From Caballeronia fortuita (lineage in GTDB: Bacteria > Pseudomonadota > Gammaproteobacteria > Burkholderiales > Burkholderiaceae), in assembly GCF_001544835.2 (NCBI RefSeq), contig NZ_FCNX02000001.1:682001-746000 (forward strand): a stretch of 64,000 bases of DNA, written 5' to 3'. Every line of letters begins with the position of its first letter. Positions within the stretch are counted from its first letter, which is position 1. The notes beneath the pieces are model-generated. The model made no database searches. It worked only from the letters and a program-made list of their open reading frames with translations, and was not told the DNA's origin. Positions 26,824 through 37,309 of the stretch are shown piece by piece. The translations under genes were made by a program, and so were the position numbers.

Positions 26824-27975
26824 TTAACGCGGATAAATTGCGCCGAGCACGCGCCCGCCCGCCGCGCCGGTCACGGCGGGAAGATTGCCGGGATCGCGGG
26901 CGACACAGCGCATCGCGAGCCATGCGAAGGCGAGTGCCTCCACTTGTTGCGGCGGCACGCCGAGCGCCTCGGTCGTCATCACGGGAACGCTCGCGACGCC
27001 GCTGTCTTCGAGTGCCTGCTGGAGCATCTTCATCAGCACGGGATTGCGCGCGCCGCCGCCGCATACGTAGACCGCGCGCGTGTCGGGCGCGTGACGCGCG
27101 ATCTCGCGCGCGACGGTCGTCGCGGTGAGGGCGGTGAGCGTGGCCTGGACATCCGCGGGAGCGAGATTCGCGAACGCGGCGAGTTTCGCGTCCATCCAGA
27201 CCGGATTGAAGAGGTCGCGGCCCGTGCTCTTCGGCGGCGCCTGATCGAAGAACGGTTCGTCGAGCAATGCGCTCAAAAGCGGCTGATCGATCCGGCCCCG
27301 CGCCGCGAACTGGCCACCATCGTCGTAGGCGCGCTGCGTGTGACGCAAAGCCCATTCGTCGATCAGCGCGTTGGCCGGGCCGCAATCGAAGCCGCGCACG
27401 TCGCCGCTCGCCGCGAGAATCGTGATGTTGCTGATGCCGCCCAGATTGCACACGACGCGCGTCTCGTTCCTGTCGCCGAACACCGTCGCGTGAAACGCCG
27501 GCACGAGCGGCGCGCCCTGGCCGCCCGCGGCGACATCGCGGCTGCGAAAATCGGCGACGACATCGATATTCGTCATCTCCGCGAGCAGCGCGGGATTGTT
27601 GATCTGGCGCGTGTAACCCTTTTCCGGCCGATGCCGCACCGTCTGCCCATGCACGCCGATCGCGCGCACCTTCGCTGCCGAATAGCCGCTCATGCTCTGG
27701 AGTTCGTGACAGCAGACCGCGTAGCGCGTTGCGAGCGCGTTCGCCGCGAGCGCCTCGCGCTCGAGTTCGTTGTCGCCGGGCGATTGCAGTTCGAAGAGCG
27801 CATCGCGCAAGCCTTTCGAAAAGGAGACGTGCGCCTCGCCGAGCACGACGGGCGGCTTGCCCGCCGCGAACTGCACCGCGACGCCATCGACGCCGTCCAT
27901 GCTGGTTCCGGACATCAAGCCGAAGTACACGCCGTCCGCCTTGCCGGTTTCGATTGCTTCGGCTTTCTTTCCCAC
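26824..27975 (-). CDS. anmK: Anhydro-N-acetylmuramic acid kinase
   Basis: Recycles cell-wall 1,6-anhydro-MurNAc by phosphorylating it to MurNAc-6-phosphate. The 383-residue protein has the family opening '[20 protein letters not shown]', the '[11 protein letters not shown]' phosphate-binding loop and '[17 protein letters not shown]' near the C-terminus. It lies between convergent erpA and divergent tyrS, without other recycling genes nearby. The ATG at 27975 adds about ten residues before the family start. Confidence 0.93.
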   Translation of the reverse strand: MGKKAEAIETGKADGVYFGLMSGTSMDGVDGVAVQFAAGKPPVVLGEAHVSFSKGLRDALFELQSPGDNELEREALAANALATRYAVCCHELQSMSGYSAAKVRAIGVHGQTVRHRPEKGYTRQINNPALLAEMTNIDVVADFRSRDVAAGGQGAPLVPAFHATVFGDRNETRVVCNLGGISNITILAASGDVRGFDCGPANALIDEWALRHTQRAYDDGGQFAARGRIDQPLLSALLDEPFFDQAPPKSTGRDLFNPVWMDAKLAAFANLAPADVQATLTALTATTVAREIARHAPDTRAVYVCGGGARNPVLMKMLQQALEDSGVASVPVMTTEALGVPPQQVEALAFAWLAMRCVARDPGNLPAVTGAAGGRVLGAIYPR

Positions 27976-28264
27976 GCTGCTCTCCTCGTCGATGCCGTTT
28001 GCCGATTAGCGGCGATTATCCGCGTTACGGGTCGAATCGTTAAGATGAGTTCATCAGTTCGGCGCGCCGAATGCCGCGCAAAACGGCGCAATCGGACACG
28101 AAACGGCGCGAACGGCCGCGTCATCGCGTAAAATCCGGAGCCTGAACAATCAATTGCGCGCGATTTCGTCATTTTCCGCGCGCCGCCTTCTTGACACGGC
28201 ATCCGCGCCAGCCGCGCGACCGCATCGCCCGTCATCGAACCCTTTTGACTCCGAAGCCGCAAGC

Positions 28265-29503
28265 ATGACCACTGATTCCAACGCGTCCAGCTTTCCGATC
28301 ACCGACGACGTGAAAAGCGCGCTCGCCATCGCCAAACGCGGCTGCGACGAACTGCTGATCGAAGACGAATTTGCGCAAAAGCTCGCGCGCAGCGCCGCAA
28401 CGGGCAAGCCGTTGCGCATCAAGCTCGGTCTCGATCCGACCGCGCCCGACATCCATATCGGCCATACGGTCGTGCTCAACAAGATGCGCCAGTTGCAGGA
28501 TCTCGGTCATCAGGTGATTTTTCTGATCGGCGATTTCACGTCGTTGATCGGCGATCCGTCCGGCCGCAACGCGACGCGCCCGCCGCTCACGCGCGAGCAG
28601 ATCGAGATGAACGCGAAGACGTATTTCGAGCAGGCGGCGCTCGTGCTGGATCGCGAAAAGACCGAGATCCGCTACAACAGCGAATGGTCGATGCCGCTTG
28701 GCGCCGACGGCATGATCAAGCTCGCGTCGCGTTACACGGTCGCGCGCATTCTGGAGCGCGAGGACTTCACGAAACGCTTCCAGGGCGGCGTGCCCATTTC
28801 GATCCACGAATTCCTCTATCCGCTGATGCAGGGCTATGACTCCGTCGCGCTGAACGCGGACCTCGAACTCGGCGGCACGGATCAGAAGTTCAACCTGCTC
28901 GTCGGACGCGAATTGCAGAAGCAGTACGGACAGGAACAGCAGTGCATTCTGACGATGCCGCTGCTCGAAGGGCTGGACGGCGTCGAGAAGATGTCGAAGT
29001 CGAAGCATAACTACGTCGGCATCAGCGAGAAGCCGACCGAGATGTTCGGCAAGCTGATGAGCATTTCCGACGTGCTGATGTGGCGTTACTTCGAACTGCT
29101 GTCGTTCCGTCCGATGAGCGAGATCGAAGGCTACAAGCGCGAGGCCGAAGGCGGCCGCAATCCGCGCGACTTCAAGGTGATGCTGGCGCAGGAAATCGTC
29201 GCGCGCTTTCATTCTCCCGCGGACGCCGAGCGCGCGCTCGACGACTTCAATCATCGCGCGAAGGGCGGCGTGCCGGACGACATTCCGACGGTGACGCTCG
29301 CGGGTGCGCCAGTCGCGATCGGTCAGTTGCTGAAGCAGGCGGGCCTCGTGCCGTCGACGAGCGAAGCGCTGCGCAACATCGAGCAGGGCGGTGTGAAGAT
29401 CGACGGCGCGACGGTCTCCGACAAGGGGCTGAAGGTCGAGGCGGGCGAGTTCGTCGTGCAGGTGGGCAAGCGCCGTTTCGCGCGCGTCACGCTGACCGCA
29501 TAA
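28265..29503 (+). CDS. tyrS: Tyrosyl-tRNA synthetase
   Basis: Charges tRNA-Tyr. The 412-residue class I synthetase has the 'HIGH' motif (in '[13 protein letters not shown]'), the 'KMSKSKHN' loop, and a C-terminal S4-type RNA-binding domain (from ~345). It belongs to the TyrZ-like longer branch. The ATG at 28265 (MTTDSNAS) is the family start; the open frame upstream is unsupported. dtd begins 4 bp after its stop. Confidence 0.95.
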   Translation: MTTDSNASSFPITDDVKSALAIAKRGCDELLIEDEFAQKLARSAATGKPLRIKLGLDPTAPDIHIGHTVVLNKMRQLQDLGHQVIFLIGDFTSLIGDPSGRNATRPPLTREQIEMNAKTYFEQAALVLDREKTEIRYNSEWSMPLGADGMIKLASRYTVARILEREDFTKRFQGGVPISIHEFLYPLMQGYDSVALNADLELGGTDQKFNLLVGRELQKQYGQEQQCILTMPLLEGLDGVEKMSKSKHNYVGISEKPTEMFGKLMSISDVLMWRYFELLSFRPMSEIEGYKREAEGGRNPRDFKVMLAQEIVARFHSPADAERALDDFNHRAKGGVPDDIPTVTLAGAPVAIGQLLKQAGLVPSTSEALRNIEQGGVKIDGATVSDKGLKVEAGEFVVQVGKRRFARVTLTA

Positions 29504-29507
29504 CCCG

Positions 29508-29951
29508 ATGATCGCGCTCATTCAGCGTGTGAAGCGCGCCGATGTCCGCGTGGGCGAGCGCGTAACCGGCGCGATCGGCGCGGGCCTGCTCGCGCTCGTC
29601 TGCGCCGAACGCGGCGACAACGAAGCCGCGGCCGACAAGTTGCTCGCGAAGGTGCTCGGCTATCGCGTCTTCAGCGATGCAGCGGGCAAGATGAATCTGT
29701 CGGTGCAGAGCGTCGGCGGCGGGTTGCTGCTCGTCTCGCAATTCACGCTCGCCGCCGACACGAACAGCGGTCTGCGCCCGAGCTTTACGCCCGCCGCGCC
29801 GCCGGACGAAGGCAAAAGGCTCTTCGATTACTTCGTGACCCGGGCGCGCGCGCAACATCCCGTCGTCGAAACGGGCGAATTCGGCGCGGAAATGCAGGTC
29901 TCGCTCGTGAACGACGGGCCGGTCACCTTCTGGCTTCAGGTACGTCCATGA
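29508..29951 (+). CDS. dtd: D-aminoacyl-tRNA deacylase
   Basis: Removes mischarged D-amino acids, notably D-Tyr, from tRNA, which fits its place directly behind tyrS. The 147-residue protein has '[17 protein letters not shown]' and the 'NDGPVTFWL' segment with the Gly-cisPro chirality filter. Spacing of 4 bp to tyrS and a 4-bp overlap (ATGA) with the next gene indicate one operon. Confidence 0.95.
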   Translation: MIALIQRVKRADVRVGERVTGAIGAGLLALVCAERGDNEAAADKLLAKVLGYRVFSDAAGKMNLSVQSVGGGLLLVSQFTLAADTNSGLRPSFTPAAPPDEGKRLFDYFVTRARAQHPVVETGEFGAEMQVSLVNDGPVTFWLQVRP

Positions 29952-30598
29952 CGACTCAGGTTCTTTTCATCCGGCACGGCGAAACCGACTGGAACCGCAT
30001 CAAGCGCATTCAGGGGCATATCGACATTCCGTTGTCCGAGCATGGCTTGCTGCAGGCCGAACAGCTCGGGCAGCGTCTTGCGCGCGACGGGCGCATCGAT
30101 GCCGTCTATTCGAGCGATCTGCAGCGTGCCCGACAGACAGCGCGTCCTTTCGCGGATGCCCTCGGGCTCGACGTGCGCTTGTCGGACCGATTGCGCGAGC
30201 GTTTCTACGGCGCGTTCCAAGGCCACGACAGCGACGAAATCAACGACAAGTTTCCCGCCGAATACGTCGAATGGCAGACGCGCGATCCCGGCTTCGCGCC
30301 ACCCGGCGACGGCGAATCGCAGCGCGTGTTCTATCACCGTGTCCTGCACGCGATGGAGCCGATCGTCGCGGCGCACGCGGGCGGGCGCATCGCGGTCGTC
30401 GCGCATGGCGGCGTGCTCGATTGCATTTACCGGTTCGCGATGAAGCTGCCGTTGCAGGAGCCGCGCGCCTGGCCGCTGCTCAATTGCAGCGTCAACACCG
30501 TGAATTATGCCGATGGCGGCGCGACGGTCGTCTCGTGGGGAGACGTCACGCATCTGTCGACCGATACCGACGACGACAATCTGCGCAAGCGCGCCTAG
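29948..30598 (+). CDS. Histidine phosphatase family protein (phosphoglycerate mutase-like)
   Basis: A 216-residue branch-1 histidine phosphatase. The catalytic motif is '[10 protein letters not shown]' near the N-terminus, with the second His in '[10 protein letters not shown]'. Such proteins are often called GpmB or CobC, but the substrate cannot be read from the sequence; a general phosphatase is as likely as a mutase. It overlaps dtd by four bases. Its TAG stop overlaps the TAG stop of convergent ruvB in the tetramer CTAG (30595-30598). Confidence 0.85.
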   Translation: MTTQVLFIRHGETDWNRIKRIQGHIDIPLSEHGLLQAEQLGQRLARDGRIDAVYSSDLQRARQTARPFADALGLDVRLSDRLRERFYGAFQGHDSDEINDKFPAEYVEWQTRDPGFAPPGDGESQRVFYHRVLHAMEPIVAAHAGGRIAVVAHGGVLDCIYRFAMKLPLQEPRAWPLLNCSVNTVNYADGGATVVSWGDVTHLSTDTDDDNLRKRA

Positions 30599-31656
30599 CC
30601 GTTGTTCGCATCCCAGATATCGCGGATCGGCCCGCCGTCCGGCGCGGCGATGCCGAAGTGCCGGTATGTGAGCATCGTCGCGACGCGTCCGCGCGGCGTG
30701 CGCTGCAGGAAGCCCTGCTGAATCAGATAGGGCTCGAGTACGTCTTCGATCGTATCGCGCTCTTCGCCGATGGCCGCCGCGAGGTTGTCCACGCCGACCG
30801 GCCCGCCGTCGAACTTGTGCAGAATCGCTTCGAGCAGCTTGCGGTCCATCAGATCGAAGCCGACGGGATCGACGTCGAGCATCTTCAGGGCTTTATCGGC
30901 GACGTCAGCCGTGATCATGCCGTCCGCTTTCACTTCAGCGTAGTCGCGCACGCGGCGCAGCAGGCGGTTCGCGATACGCGGCGTGCCGCGCGAGCGCTTC
31001 GCGATCTCCAGCGCGCCCTCGTTCACGATGTCCGCCTTCAATAGCGACGCCGATCGCGCCACGATGCGCGCGAGTTCGCTCGCGTTATAAAACTCCAGCC
31101 GCGACACGATACCGAAGCGATCGCGCAGCGGATTGGTCAGCATGCCCGCGCGCGTGGTTGCGCCGACGAGCGTGAACGGCTGAAGATCCAGCTTTACGCT
31201 GCGCGCGGCCGGCCCTTCGCCGATCATGATGTCGATCTGATAATCCTCGAGCGCCGGATACAGGATTTCCTCGACGACCGGCGAAAGCCGGTGAATCTCG
31301 TCGATGAACAGCACGTCGTTCGCTTCGAGATTGGTGAGCAGCGCGGCGAGATCGCCCGCGCGCTCCAGCACCGGCCCCGATGTCTGCCGCAGATTCACGC
31401 CCATCTCTCGCGCGATGATATGCGCGAGCGTCGTCTTGCCGAGACCCGGCGGTCCGAAGAGCAGAACGTGATCGAGCGCTTCGGAACGGCGCTTCGCCGC
31501 CTCGATGAAAATTTCAAGCTGGCCGCGCGCCTTTTCCTGCCCGATGTATTCGTCGAGCTTGTGCGGACGCAGCGCGCGCTCGAACGCTTCCTCGTTCGGC
31601 GAAACGGGCGTAGCCGAAATGACGCGTTCGGCGGCGAGTTTGTCGGTTTCGATCAT
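30595..31656 (-). CDS. ruvB: Holliday junction DNA helicase RuvB
   Basis: AAA+ ring motor that drives branch migration with RuvA. The 353-residue protein has Walker A '[12 protein letters not shown]', Walker B '[10 protein letters not shown]', sensor 1 '[11 protein letters not shown]', and a C-terminal winged helix. It is last in the dusB-fis-purH-ruvC-ruvA-ruvB run, 58 bp after ruvA. It shares its terminal CTAG with the convergent phosphatase gene, leaving no room for a terminator. Confidence 0.97.
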   Translation of the reverse strand: MIETDKLAAERVISATPVSPNEEAFERALRPHKLDEYIGQEKARGQLEIFIEAAKRRSEALDHVLLFGPPGLGKTTLAHIIAREMGVNLRQTSGPVLERAGDLAALLTNLEANDVLFIDEIHRLSPVVEEILYPALEDYQIDIMIGEGPAARSVKLDLQPFTLVGATTRAGMLTNPLRDRFGIVSRLEFYNASELARIVARSASLLKADIVNEGALEIAKRSRGTPRIANRLLRRVRDYAEVKADGMITADVADKALKMLDVDPVGFDLMDRKLLEAILHKFDGGPVGVDNLAAAIGEERDTIEDVLEPYLIQQGFLQRTPRGRVATMLTYRHFGIAAPDGGPIRDIWDANNG

Positions 31657-31714
31657 TTTTCGATTGTACAGCGAGGTTTCTCGCGGCGAACCCGGCCGAA
31701 CGGCCTAAGCCAAA

Positions 31715-32296
31715 TCACCCCTTCGACAGCGCCTTCAGCGCGAGCTTGATACCCTCGGACACGCCCGTTCCCGCCGGCACGTTCTTGACCGCGGCGAGCG
31801 CTTCCTTCTCCGAGTAGCCGAGCGCGAGCAGCGCGTTGAGAATGTCGGACACGTGATCCGACTGCGAAACCGTGCCCGCGATCGCGCCGAGATCCGCGCC
31901 GAGTTTGCCTTTCAGTTCGAGCAGCAGGCGCTCCGCCGTCTTCTTGCCGATGCCCGGCACGCGCGTGAGCCGCGCCGCGTCCTGCGTCGTCACGGTCTGC
32001 GAGAGTTCGTGCACGCTCATGCCCGACAACACCGCGAGCGCCATGCGCGCGCCGATGCCGCTGATCTTCAGCAACTCGCGGAACGTCGAACGCTCCTGCG
32101 CGGTGAGAAAGCCGTAGAGCAGATGCGCGTCCTCGCGCACGATCAACTGCGTGAGCAGCACGACCTTTTCGCCCGCGTTCGGCAGGTTGTAGAACGTGCT
32201 CATCGGCACGTCGATTTCGTAGCCGACGCCGTTGCAATCGACGAGCAAATGCGGCGGATTTTTTTCCAGCAGAACGCCGGCGATGCGACCGATCAT
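31715..32296 (-). CDS. ruvA: Holliday junction DNA helicase RuvA
   Basis: Tetrameric junction-binding partner of RuvB. The 193-residue protein shows the N-terminal OB fold ('[21 protein letters not shown]'), two helix-hairpin-helix motifs ('[17 protein letters not shown]' and '[19 protein letters not shown]'), and the C-terminal RuvB-contact domain (about 145-193). It lies between ruvC (21 bp upstream) and ruvB. Confidence 0.97.
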   Translation of the reverse strand: MIGRIAGVLLEKNPPHLLVDCNGVGYEIDVPMSTFYNLPNAGEKVVLLTQLIVREDAHLLYGFLTAQERSTFRELLKISGIGARMALAVLSGMSVHELSQTVTTQDAARLTRVPGIGKKTAERLLLELKGKLGADLGAIAGTVSQSDHVSDILNALLALGYSEKEALAAVKNVPAGTGVSEGIKLALKALSKG

Positions 32297-32317
32297 GTTT
32301 GATTATTCGTAGAGAAA

Positions 32318-32860
32318 TTAGCCGATGAGACGGCCACGCCGCACGCGCAAGCCCTTCTTCGCAAGCCCCGGCGCGATGCCGCCCAGCGCCGCGAGACCGG
32401 TGCCGCCATGCGCATGACAGATCGCCATGCCGAGCGCGTCGGCGGCGTCGGTGCCCGGCACGCCGGAGAGCGAGAGCAGGCGCACGACCATCTGCTGCAT
32501 CTGTTCCTTGGTCGCGCGTCCGTAACCGACGACGGCCTGCTTCAATTGGAGCGCGGTGTATTCGGCAACCGGCACGCCGCTCGCGACGAGCCCGCAAATG
32601 GCCGCGCCGCGCGCCTGCCCGAGCAAGAGCGTCGATTGCGGATTCACGTTGACGAAGACCTTTTCGATCGCCGCCTGATCCGGATTGTGCTGCGCGATGA
32701 GTGTCGAGATGCCGCTAAAAATGGTGTTGAGGCGCGAAGGCAGATCCGCATCGGCCGTCTTGATGACGCCGCTCGTCACGTAGTTGAGCGTGTGCCCCGT
32801 CTTGTCGATGATGCCGAAGCCCGTCACGCGCAGGCCGGGGTCGATGCCAAGGATTCTCAT
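32318..32860 (-). CDS. ruvC: Crossover junction endodeoxyribonuclease RuvC
   Basis: Resolves Holliday junctions by paired nicking. The 180-residue protein starts '[14 protein letters not shown]' with catalytic Asp7, has the Glu in 'AAIEKVFVN', and the acidic pair in '[14 protein letters not shown]'. The ATG at 32860 gives the exact family start; the frame continues upstream only as an unsupported extension. A terminator for purH lies 28 bp upstream, so ruvC probably has its own promoter or depends on read-through. Confidence 0.96.
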   Translation of the reverse strand: MRILGIDPGLRVTGFGIIDKTGHTLNYVTSGVIKTADADLPSRLNTIFSGISTLIAQHNPDQAAIEKVFVNVNPQSTLLLGQARGAAICGLVASGVPVAEYTALQLKQAVVGYGRATKEQMQQMVVRLLSLSGVPGTDAADALGMAICHAHGGTGLAALGGIAPGLAKKGLRVRRGRLIG

Positions 32861-32887
32861 TCGTTCGCGTTTCGCGGCTCGTTGAAA

Positions 32888-32930
32888 CCAAAAAGGCCTG
32901 TTCGCGCCGTTCGAAAGCGCAAACAGGCCA
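32888..32930 (-). terminator. Terminator of purH on the minus strand
   Basis: Arms AACAGGCC and GGCCTGTT (32922-32929 and 32895-32902 on the plus strand) with an inner GCGC pairing. Read on the minus strand the stem ends in five Ts (32894-32890). Confidence 0.8.
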
Positions 32931-32952
32931 ATCTTAAATGAAGCAGGCGGAA

Positions 32953-34518
32953 TTAATGACGGAAATGACGCGTGCCGGTGACGATCATGGCGACATTGTG
33001 CTCGTCGGCGGCGGCGATCACTTCGTCGTCGCGCATGGAGCCGCCAGGCTGAATCACGCAGGTCGCGCCCGCGTTCACGACGACGTCGAGGCCGTCGCGG
33101 AACGGGAAGAACGCATCGGACGCCACGGCCGAGCCGTTCAGCGTCAGACCGGCGTTCTGCGCCTTGATGCCCGCGATGCGCGCCGAATCCACGCGGCTCA
33201 TCTGGCCCGCGCCGACGCCCATCGTCATGCCGTTCGCGCAAAACACGATGGCGTTCGACTTCACGAACTTCGCCACGCGCCACGCGAACATCAGATCGTC
33301 CATTTCCTTCGGCGTCGGATGACGCTTCGTCACGACGCGCAGTTCGTGCGGCTGCACGTTCTTCGCATCGAGCGATTGCACCAGCAACCCGCCGCCGACG
33401 CGCTTCAGGTCGAACACGTTATGACCGTCGCCGAGGGCGATCTGCAAGAGACGCACGTTCTGCTTCGCCGCGAACACCGCGCGCGCCGCCTCGCTGAACG
33501 AAGGCGCAATCAGCACTTCGACGAACTGCTTCGCCACCGCCTGCGCCGCCGCTTCGTCGACTTCACGATTGAACGCGATAATGCCGCCGAACGCGGAAGT
33601 CGGGTCCGTCTGGAACGCCTTCGAGTAGGCTTCGAGCGCAGTCGCGCCGAGCGCCACGCCGCACGGATTCGCGTGCTTGATGATGACGCACGCGGGCGCA
33701 TCGAACGTCTTCACGCATTCCCACGCCGCGTCCGAATCGGCGATGTTGTTGTACGACAGCTCCTTGCCCTGCAACTGCTCGTAGTTCGCGAGCGCGCCGG
33801 CCGGCACGCTCAGATCGCGATAGAACGCCGCGCTCTGATGCGGATTCTCGCCGTAGCGCAGATCCTGCACCTTTTCGAACGCGACGTTGAAGGTCGCCGG
33901 ATAGGCATTGCGGCTTGCGTGCTGCAACTCTTCGGTGAGGCTCGTCAGATAGTTCGTGATCGCGCCGTCGTACTGCGCGGTGTGCGCGAAGACTTTCGTG
34001 GCGAGACGGAAGTTCGTCTTGTAGCCGACGTTGTTGCCGTTCGCGCGCATCTCGTCGAGCACGGCGGCGTAATCGGCCGGATCGACGATGACCGTCACGT
34101 CGCGATGATTCTTCGCCGCCGAACGCAGCATTGTCGGGCCGCCGATGTCGATGTTCTCGATCGCGTCTTCCAGCGAGCACTCTTCCTTCGCGACCGTCTG
34201 CACGAACGGATACAGATTCACGACCAGCAAGTCGATGGTAGGAATGTCGTGTTTCTCGAGCGCGGCCATGTGCTCGGGCAGGTCGCGGCGCGCGAGAATG
34301 CCGCCGTGAACTTTTGGGTGCAGCGTCTTCACGCGTCCGTCGAGCATCTCCGGAAAGCCGGTGTAGTCGGCGACCTCGGTCACGGGCAGGCCCGCGTCGG
34401 CGAGCAGTTTCGCCGTGCCGCCGGTCGAGAGGAGCTTGACGCCGAGTGCCGACAGGGATTTCGCGAAATCGACGATGCCGGATTTATCGGAAACGGAGAG
34501 GAGCGCTTGCTTGATCAT
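32953..34518 (-). CDS. purH: Bifunctional AICAR formyltransferase / IMP cyclohydrolase
   Basis: Last two steps of de novo IMP synthesis. The 521-residue protein has the N-terminal cyclohydrolase domain ('[18 protein letters not shown]', '[11 protein letters not shown]', '[17 protein letters not shown]') and the C-terminal formyltransferase with '[11 protein letters not shown]'. The ATG at 34518 gives the conserved start; the frame is open to 34713 into fis. It follows fis by 65 bp on the same strand. Confidence 0.97.
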   Translation of the reverse strand: MIKQALLSVSDKSGIVDFAKSLSALGVKLLSTGGTAKLLADAGLPVTEVADYTGFPEMLDGRVKTLHPKVHGGILARRDLPEHMAALEKHDIPTIDLLVVNLYPFVQTVAKEECSLEDAIENIDIGGPTMLRSAAKNHRDVTVIVDPADYAAVLDEMRANGNNVGYKTNFRLATKVFAHTAQYDGAITNYLTSLTEELQHASRNAYPATFNVAFEKVQDLRYGENPHQSAAFYRDLSVPAGALANYEQLQGKELSYNNIADSDAAWECVKTFDAPACVIIKHANPCGVALGATALEAYSKAFQTDPTSAFGGIIAFNREVDEAAAQAVAKQFVEVLIAPSFSEAARAVFAAKQNVRLLQIALGDGHNVFDLKRVGGGLLVQSLDAKNVQPHELRVVTKRHPTPKEMDDLMFAWRVAKFVKSNAIVFCANGMTMGVGAGQMSRVDSARIAGIKAQNAGLTLNGSAVASDAFFPFRDGLDVVVNAGATCVIQPGGSMRDDEVIAAADEHNVAMIVTGTRHFRH

Positions 34519-34583
34519 GATGAACACTGAAACCGAAAAGGGAAACCAGGCCGGACCAAGGCGCGCGCCTTGAGTCCGATGAA

Positions 34584-34817
34584 TCAAATCAATCCGTGCT
34601 GCTGCAGCTTCTTGCGTAAGGTGTTGCGGTTGATGCCGAGATACTCGGCCGCGAGCGATTGGTTTCCGCCCGCCTGCTCGAGCACCACTTCGAGCATCGG
34701 TTTTTCCACGCACGAAATCACCATGTCATACACGTCGTGCGGGTTGGAGCCGTCCAGGTCCTGAAAATAGTTGTCGAGGCTCTGGCGGACGCATTGTTCG
34801 ATGTTATGTCTGCTCAT
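34584..34817 (-). CDS. fis: Fis-family DNA-binding protein
   Basis: A 77-residue nucleoid-associated regulator that bends DNA. The C-terminal helix-turn-helix '[29 protein letters not shown]' is typical of Fis; the N-terminal part is shorter and differs from E. coli Fis, as in other betaproteobacteria. Its ATG at 34817 overlaps the dusB stop (ATGA), the same dusB-fis order as in enterobacteria, which implies coupled translation. Confidence 0.93.
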   Translation of the reverse strand: MSRHNIEQCVRQSLDNYFQDLDGSNPHDVYDMVISCVEKPMLEVVLEQAGGNQSLAAEYLGINRNTLRKKLQQHGLI

Positions 34818-35908
34818 GCGGCAATCAGTCGGTCTGTCGTGTTGTTGTTCCCGCCGCACGATTCTTCCCCGTCCGCGTCTTCGGCGTCACCGGCCTCGTC
34901 CACATAGACGAGACGGTCCGACAACGCCTTTTGCGCGTCAAAGAATTCGTTGACAGCGAGCAATTGTTCTTTGGTCGTGTCCAGCGTATTCATCCGGTGC
35001 CGGAAGGTGTTGGCGCCGGAAAGGCCGCGAGTGTACCAGCCGATATGCTTGCGCGCAGTCCGAACGCCCGTGAATTCCCCATAAAAGGCGTAGTGATCTT
35101 CGAGATGCTCGTTCATCACTTGCTGGATTTCGTCGATGCGCGGCGGCGGCATGCGCTCGCCCGTCTGCAGAAAGTATTCGATCTCGCGAAAGAGCCACGG
35201 ACGGCCCTGCGCCGCGCGGCCGATCATGATGGCGTCGGCGCCGGTCGCGACGAGCACGTCGCGCGCTTTTTCGGGCGTTGTGATGTCGCCGTTCGCGACA
35301 ACCGGAATTCTCACCGATGCCTTCACCGCCGCGATGGTTTCGTACTCCGCGTCGCCCTTGTAGAGATCGGCGCGCGTGCGGCCGTGGACGGTGAGCATCG
35401 AGATGCCCGCTTCCTGCGCGATCTTCGCGATGGTGAGCGCGTTCTTGTTCTCGCGATTCCACCCCGTGCGAATCTTGAGTGTGACGGGCACCGCGTCCGG
35501 CCCCACGCCGACCGCCTGCACGACGGCCTCGACGATGCGCGCGACCAGCGGCTCGTTCTGCAGTAGCGCCGAGCCCGCGGCGACGTTGCAGACCTTCTTC
35601 GCCGGGCAGCCCATGTTGATGTCGATGATCTGTGCGCCGTTCGCGACGTTGTGGCGCGCGGCTTCGGCGAGCATCTGCGGATCGGCGCCGGCGATCTGCA
35701 CCGAGATCGGCTCGACCTCGCCCGCGTGGTTGGCGCGGCGCATGGTCTTCTCGCTCTTCCACAACTGCGCGTTCGACGCGACCATCTCCGACACCGCGTA
35801 GCCCGCGCCCATGCGCTTGCAGAGCTGCCGGAACGGGCGATCGGTGACGCCAGCCATCGGAGCGACGAACAGGTTATTGCGCAGGACGTGTGAACCGATT
35901 GTGGGCAT
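34814..35908 (-). CDS. dusB: tRNA-dihydrouridine synthase B
   Basis: Flavoenzyme that reduces uridine in the tRNA D-loop. The 364-residue protein has 'LFVAPMAGVTDRPFRQLCKR', 'DINMGCPAKKVCN' with the catalytic Cys, and 'TVHGRTRADLYKG' / 'GADAIMIGRAAQGRPWLF' for FMN binding. The ATG at 35908 (MPTIGSHV) is chosen as the family start, 19 codons inside the longest frame. It heads the dusB-fis-purH-ruvCAB run. Confidence 0.95.
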   Translation of the reverse strand: MPTIGSHVLRNNLFVAPMAGVTDRPFRQLCKRMGAGYAVSEMVASNAQLWKSEKTMRRANHAGEVEPISVQIAGADPQMLAEAARHNVANGAQIIDINMGCPAKKVCNVAAGSALLQNEPLVARIVEAVVQAVGVGPDAVPVTLKIRTGWNRENKNALTIAKIAQEAGISMLTVHGRTRADLYKGDAEYETIAAVKASVRIPVVANGDITTPEKARDVLVATGADAIMIGRAAQGRPWLFREIEYFLQTGERMPPPRIDEIQQVMNEHLEDHYAFYGEFTGVRTARKHIGWYTRGLSGANTFRHRMNTLDTTKEQLLAVNEFFDAQKALSDRLVYVDEAGDAEDADGEESCGGNNNTTDRLIAA

Positions 35909-36045
35909 GAAGGCTAAACGATCCGCGCTGTCGATCTCGGCATGAGCCGTGTCAGGCGGATGCAACGTTGCTGAAGGGGAAACGCGTATTTTAACGCGAA
36001 CAGCGTGCTGAAATTAAGAGCAATCGCTTGCAAGTCATTAAATCT

Positions 36046-36071
36046 TCTATGAAAGAGCAGGCGTTCATAGA
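36046..36071. repeat. Short inverted repeat upstream of dusB
   Basis: TCTATGAA (36046-36053) and TTCATAGA (36064-36071), perfect 8-bp arms with a 10-base spacer, in the AT-richer 210-bp gap between dusB and the ubiH 3' end. It may be an operator or a weak terminator for ubiH. Confidence 0.4.
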
Positions 36072-36118
36072 GGATAAGTTCATGTACTTGGCGCAGACGA
36101 TTGCCCCGGTTTGCGGTT

Positions 36119-37309
36119 TTAGCGACGCTGGCCGAACATCATCTGGCGCGCGAGGGCGGTTTTTACCGGCGGAAGGAATTCGAGCGCGGTAAGAGCAAGC
36201 CCGCGCATCGCCGCGAACGGCGCGGAATCGACGGTGAAGATGCGCGCGAGCGTGTCGGTGGCGCCGATCGTCAGACGGCGGTCGAGCGCGCGGCGCTGCG
36301 CGAAACGGGCGAGTGCCAGCGGGCGCGGGCCGTCGGCAGACAGCGCGTCGGTGAGTGCGAGGGCATCGCGCAGGCCGAGATTCAGGCCCTGACCCGCGAC
36401 GGGATGCAGCGTCTGCGCCGCATTGCCGATCGCGACGGTGCGCCGGTCGACGAGCACATCGAGCGCGGTCAGCCCGAGCGGGAACGCGGCGCGGGATGCG
36501 ATTCGCGTGAAACTGCCCATGCGCGTGCCGAACGCGGCGCCGAGTTCGGCGAGGAATGTGGAGTCGTCGAGCTGCATGCGGCGCGCGGCTTCGTCGGGCG
36601 AGCAGCACCAGACGAGCGAATAGTCCGCATGGCGCTGACCGCCGCACGGCAAGAGCGCGATCGGCCCTTCTTGTGTGAAGCGCTCCCACGCGACGTTCGC
36701 GCGCGGATCGGACACGCTCACCGTGCCGACGATGGCCGTCTGCCCGTAATCGCGCGCGCGGCGGTCGTCGGATGGCGCGCTTTTCTGATACAGGCCGCCT
36801 TCCGCGTTGACGAGCACCTTGACGCGGATCGTGCGCTCGCCGCTCGCGGATTGCAGCGGCAGGGTGACGCCGTCGTTGTCCTGCAGGGGCGGGAGCGCGG
36901 ACGTGTCGGTGAGCCAGTCGACGTTCGTCGCGCGAACGGTATCTGCGAGCGCGCCGACGAGCGATCCGTAGCGCACCACATAGCCCAGTTCCGGTAGCGC
37001 GTGCTCGTCGTGCTCGATCAGCGTGCGGCCGAAATGCCCGCGCTGCGACACATGGATGCGGCGGATCGGCGTGGCGTCGCCGGGAAAGCCGAGCGGCTGA
37101 AGCATCACGCGGCTGCCGTGCGAGAGCGCGAGCGCGCGCGGATCGTTTGCGGCGGCTTCGGGCGTGCGCGCATCGATCAGCGCGATGGAAAGCCGCGACG
37201 TCGCGCTGCGCCGCGCGAGCCAGCCGGCGAGCGCAAGTCCGACCGGCCCCGCGCCCACGATGGCGATGTCGTAATCGAAATGCGGCTCGATGCCGTGAAC
37301 GTCGCTCAT
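36119..37309 (-). CDS. ubiH: UbiH/UbiF-family FAD-dependent ubiquinone hydroxylase
   Basis: Aromatic-ring hydroxylase of ubiquinone biosynthesis. The 396-residue protein has an FAD Rossmann motif 'IVGAGPVGLALAGWLARR' and the second FAD motif 'GNAAQTLHPVAGQGLNLGLRD'. The family has several members with different ring positions; the overlap with pepP (ATGA at 37306-37309), the order seen in E. coli pepP-ubiH, favours UbiH. The ATG at 37309 is the family start, 44 codons inside the longest frame. Confidence 0.85.
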   Translation of the reverse strand: MSDVHGIEPHFDYDIAIVGAGPVGLALAGWLARRSATSRLSIALIDARTPEAAANDPRALALSHGSRVMLQPLGFPGDATPIRRIHVSQRGHFGRTLIEHDEHALPELGYVVRYGSLVGALADTVRATNVDWLTDTSALPPLQDNDGVTLPLQSASGERTIRVKVLVNAEGGLYQKSAPSDDRRARDYGQTAIVGTVSVSDPRANVAWERFTQEGPIALLPCGGQRHADYSLVWCCSPDEAARRMQLDDSTFLAELGAAFGTRMGSFTRIASRAAFPLGLTALDVLVDRRTVAIGNAAQTLHPVAGQGLNLGLRDALALTDALSADGPRPLALARFAQRRALDRRLTIGATDTLARIFTVDSAPFAAMRGLALTALEFLPPVKTALARQMMFGQRR

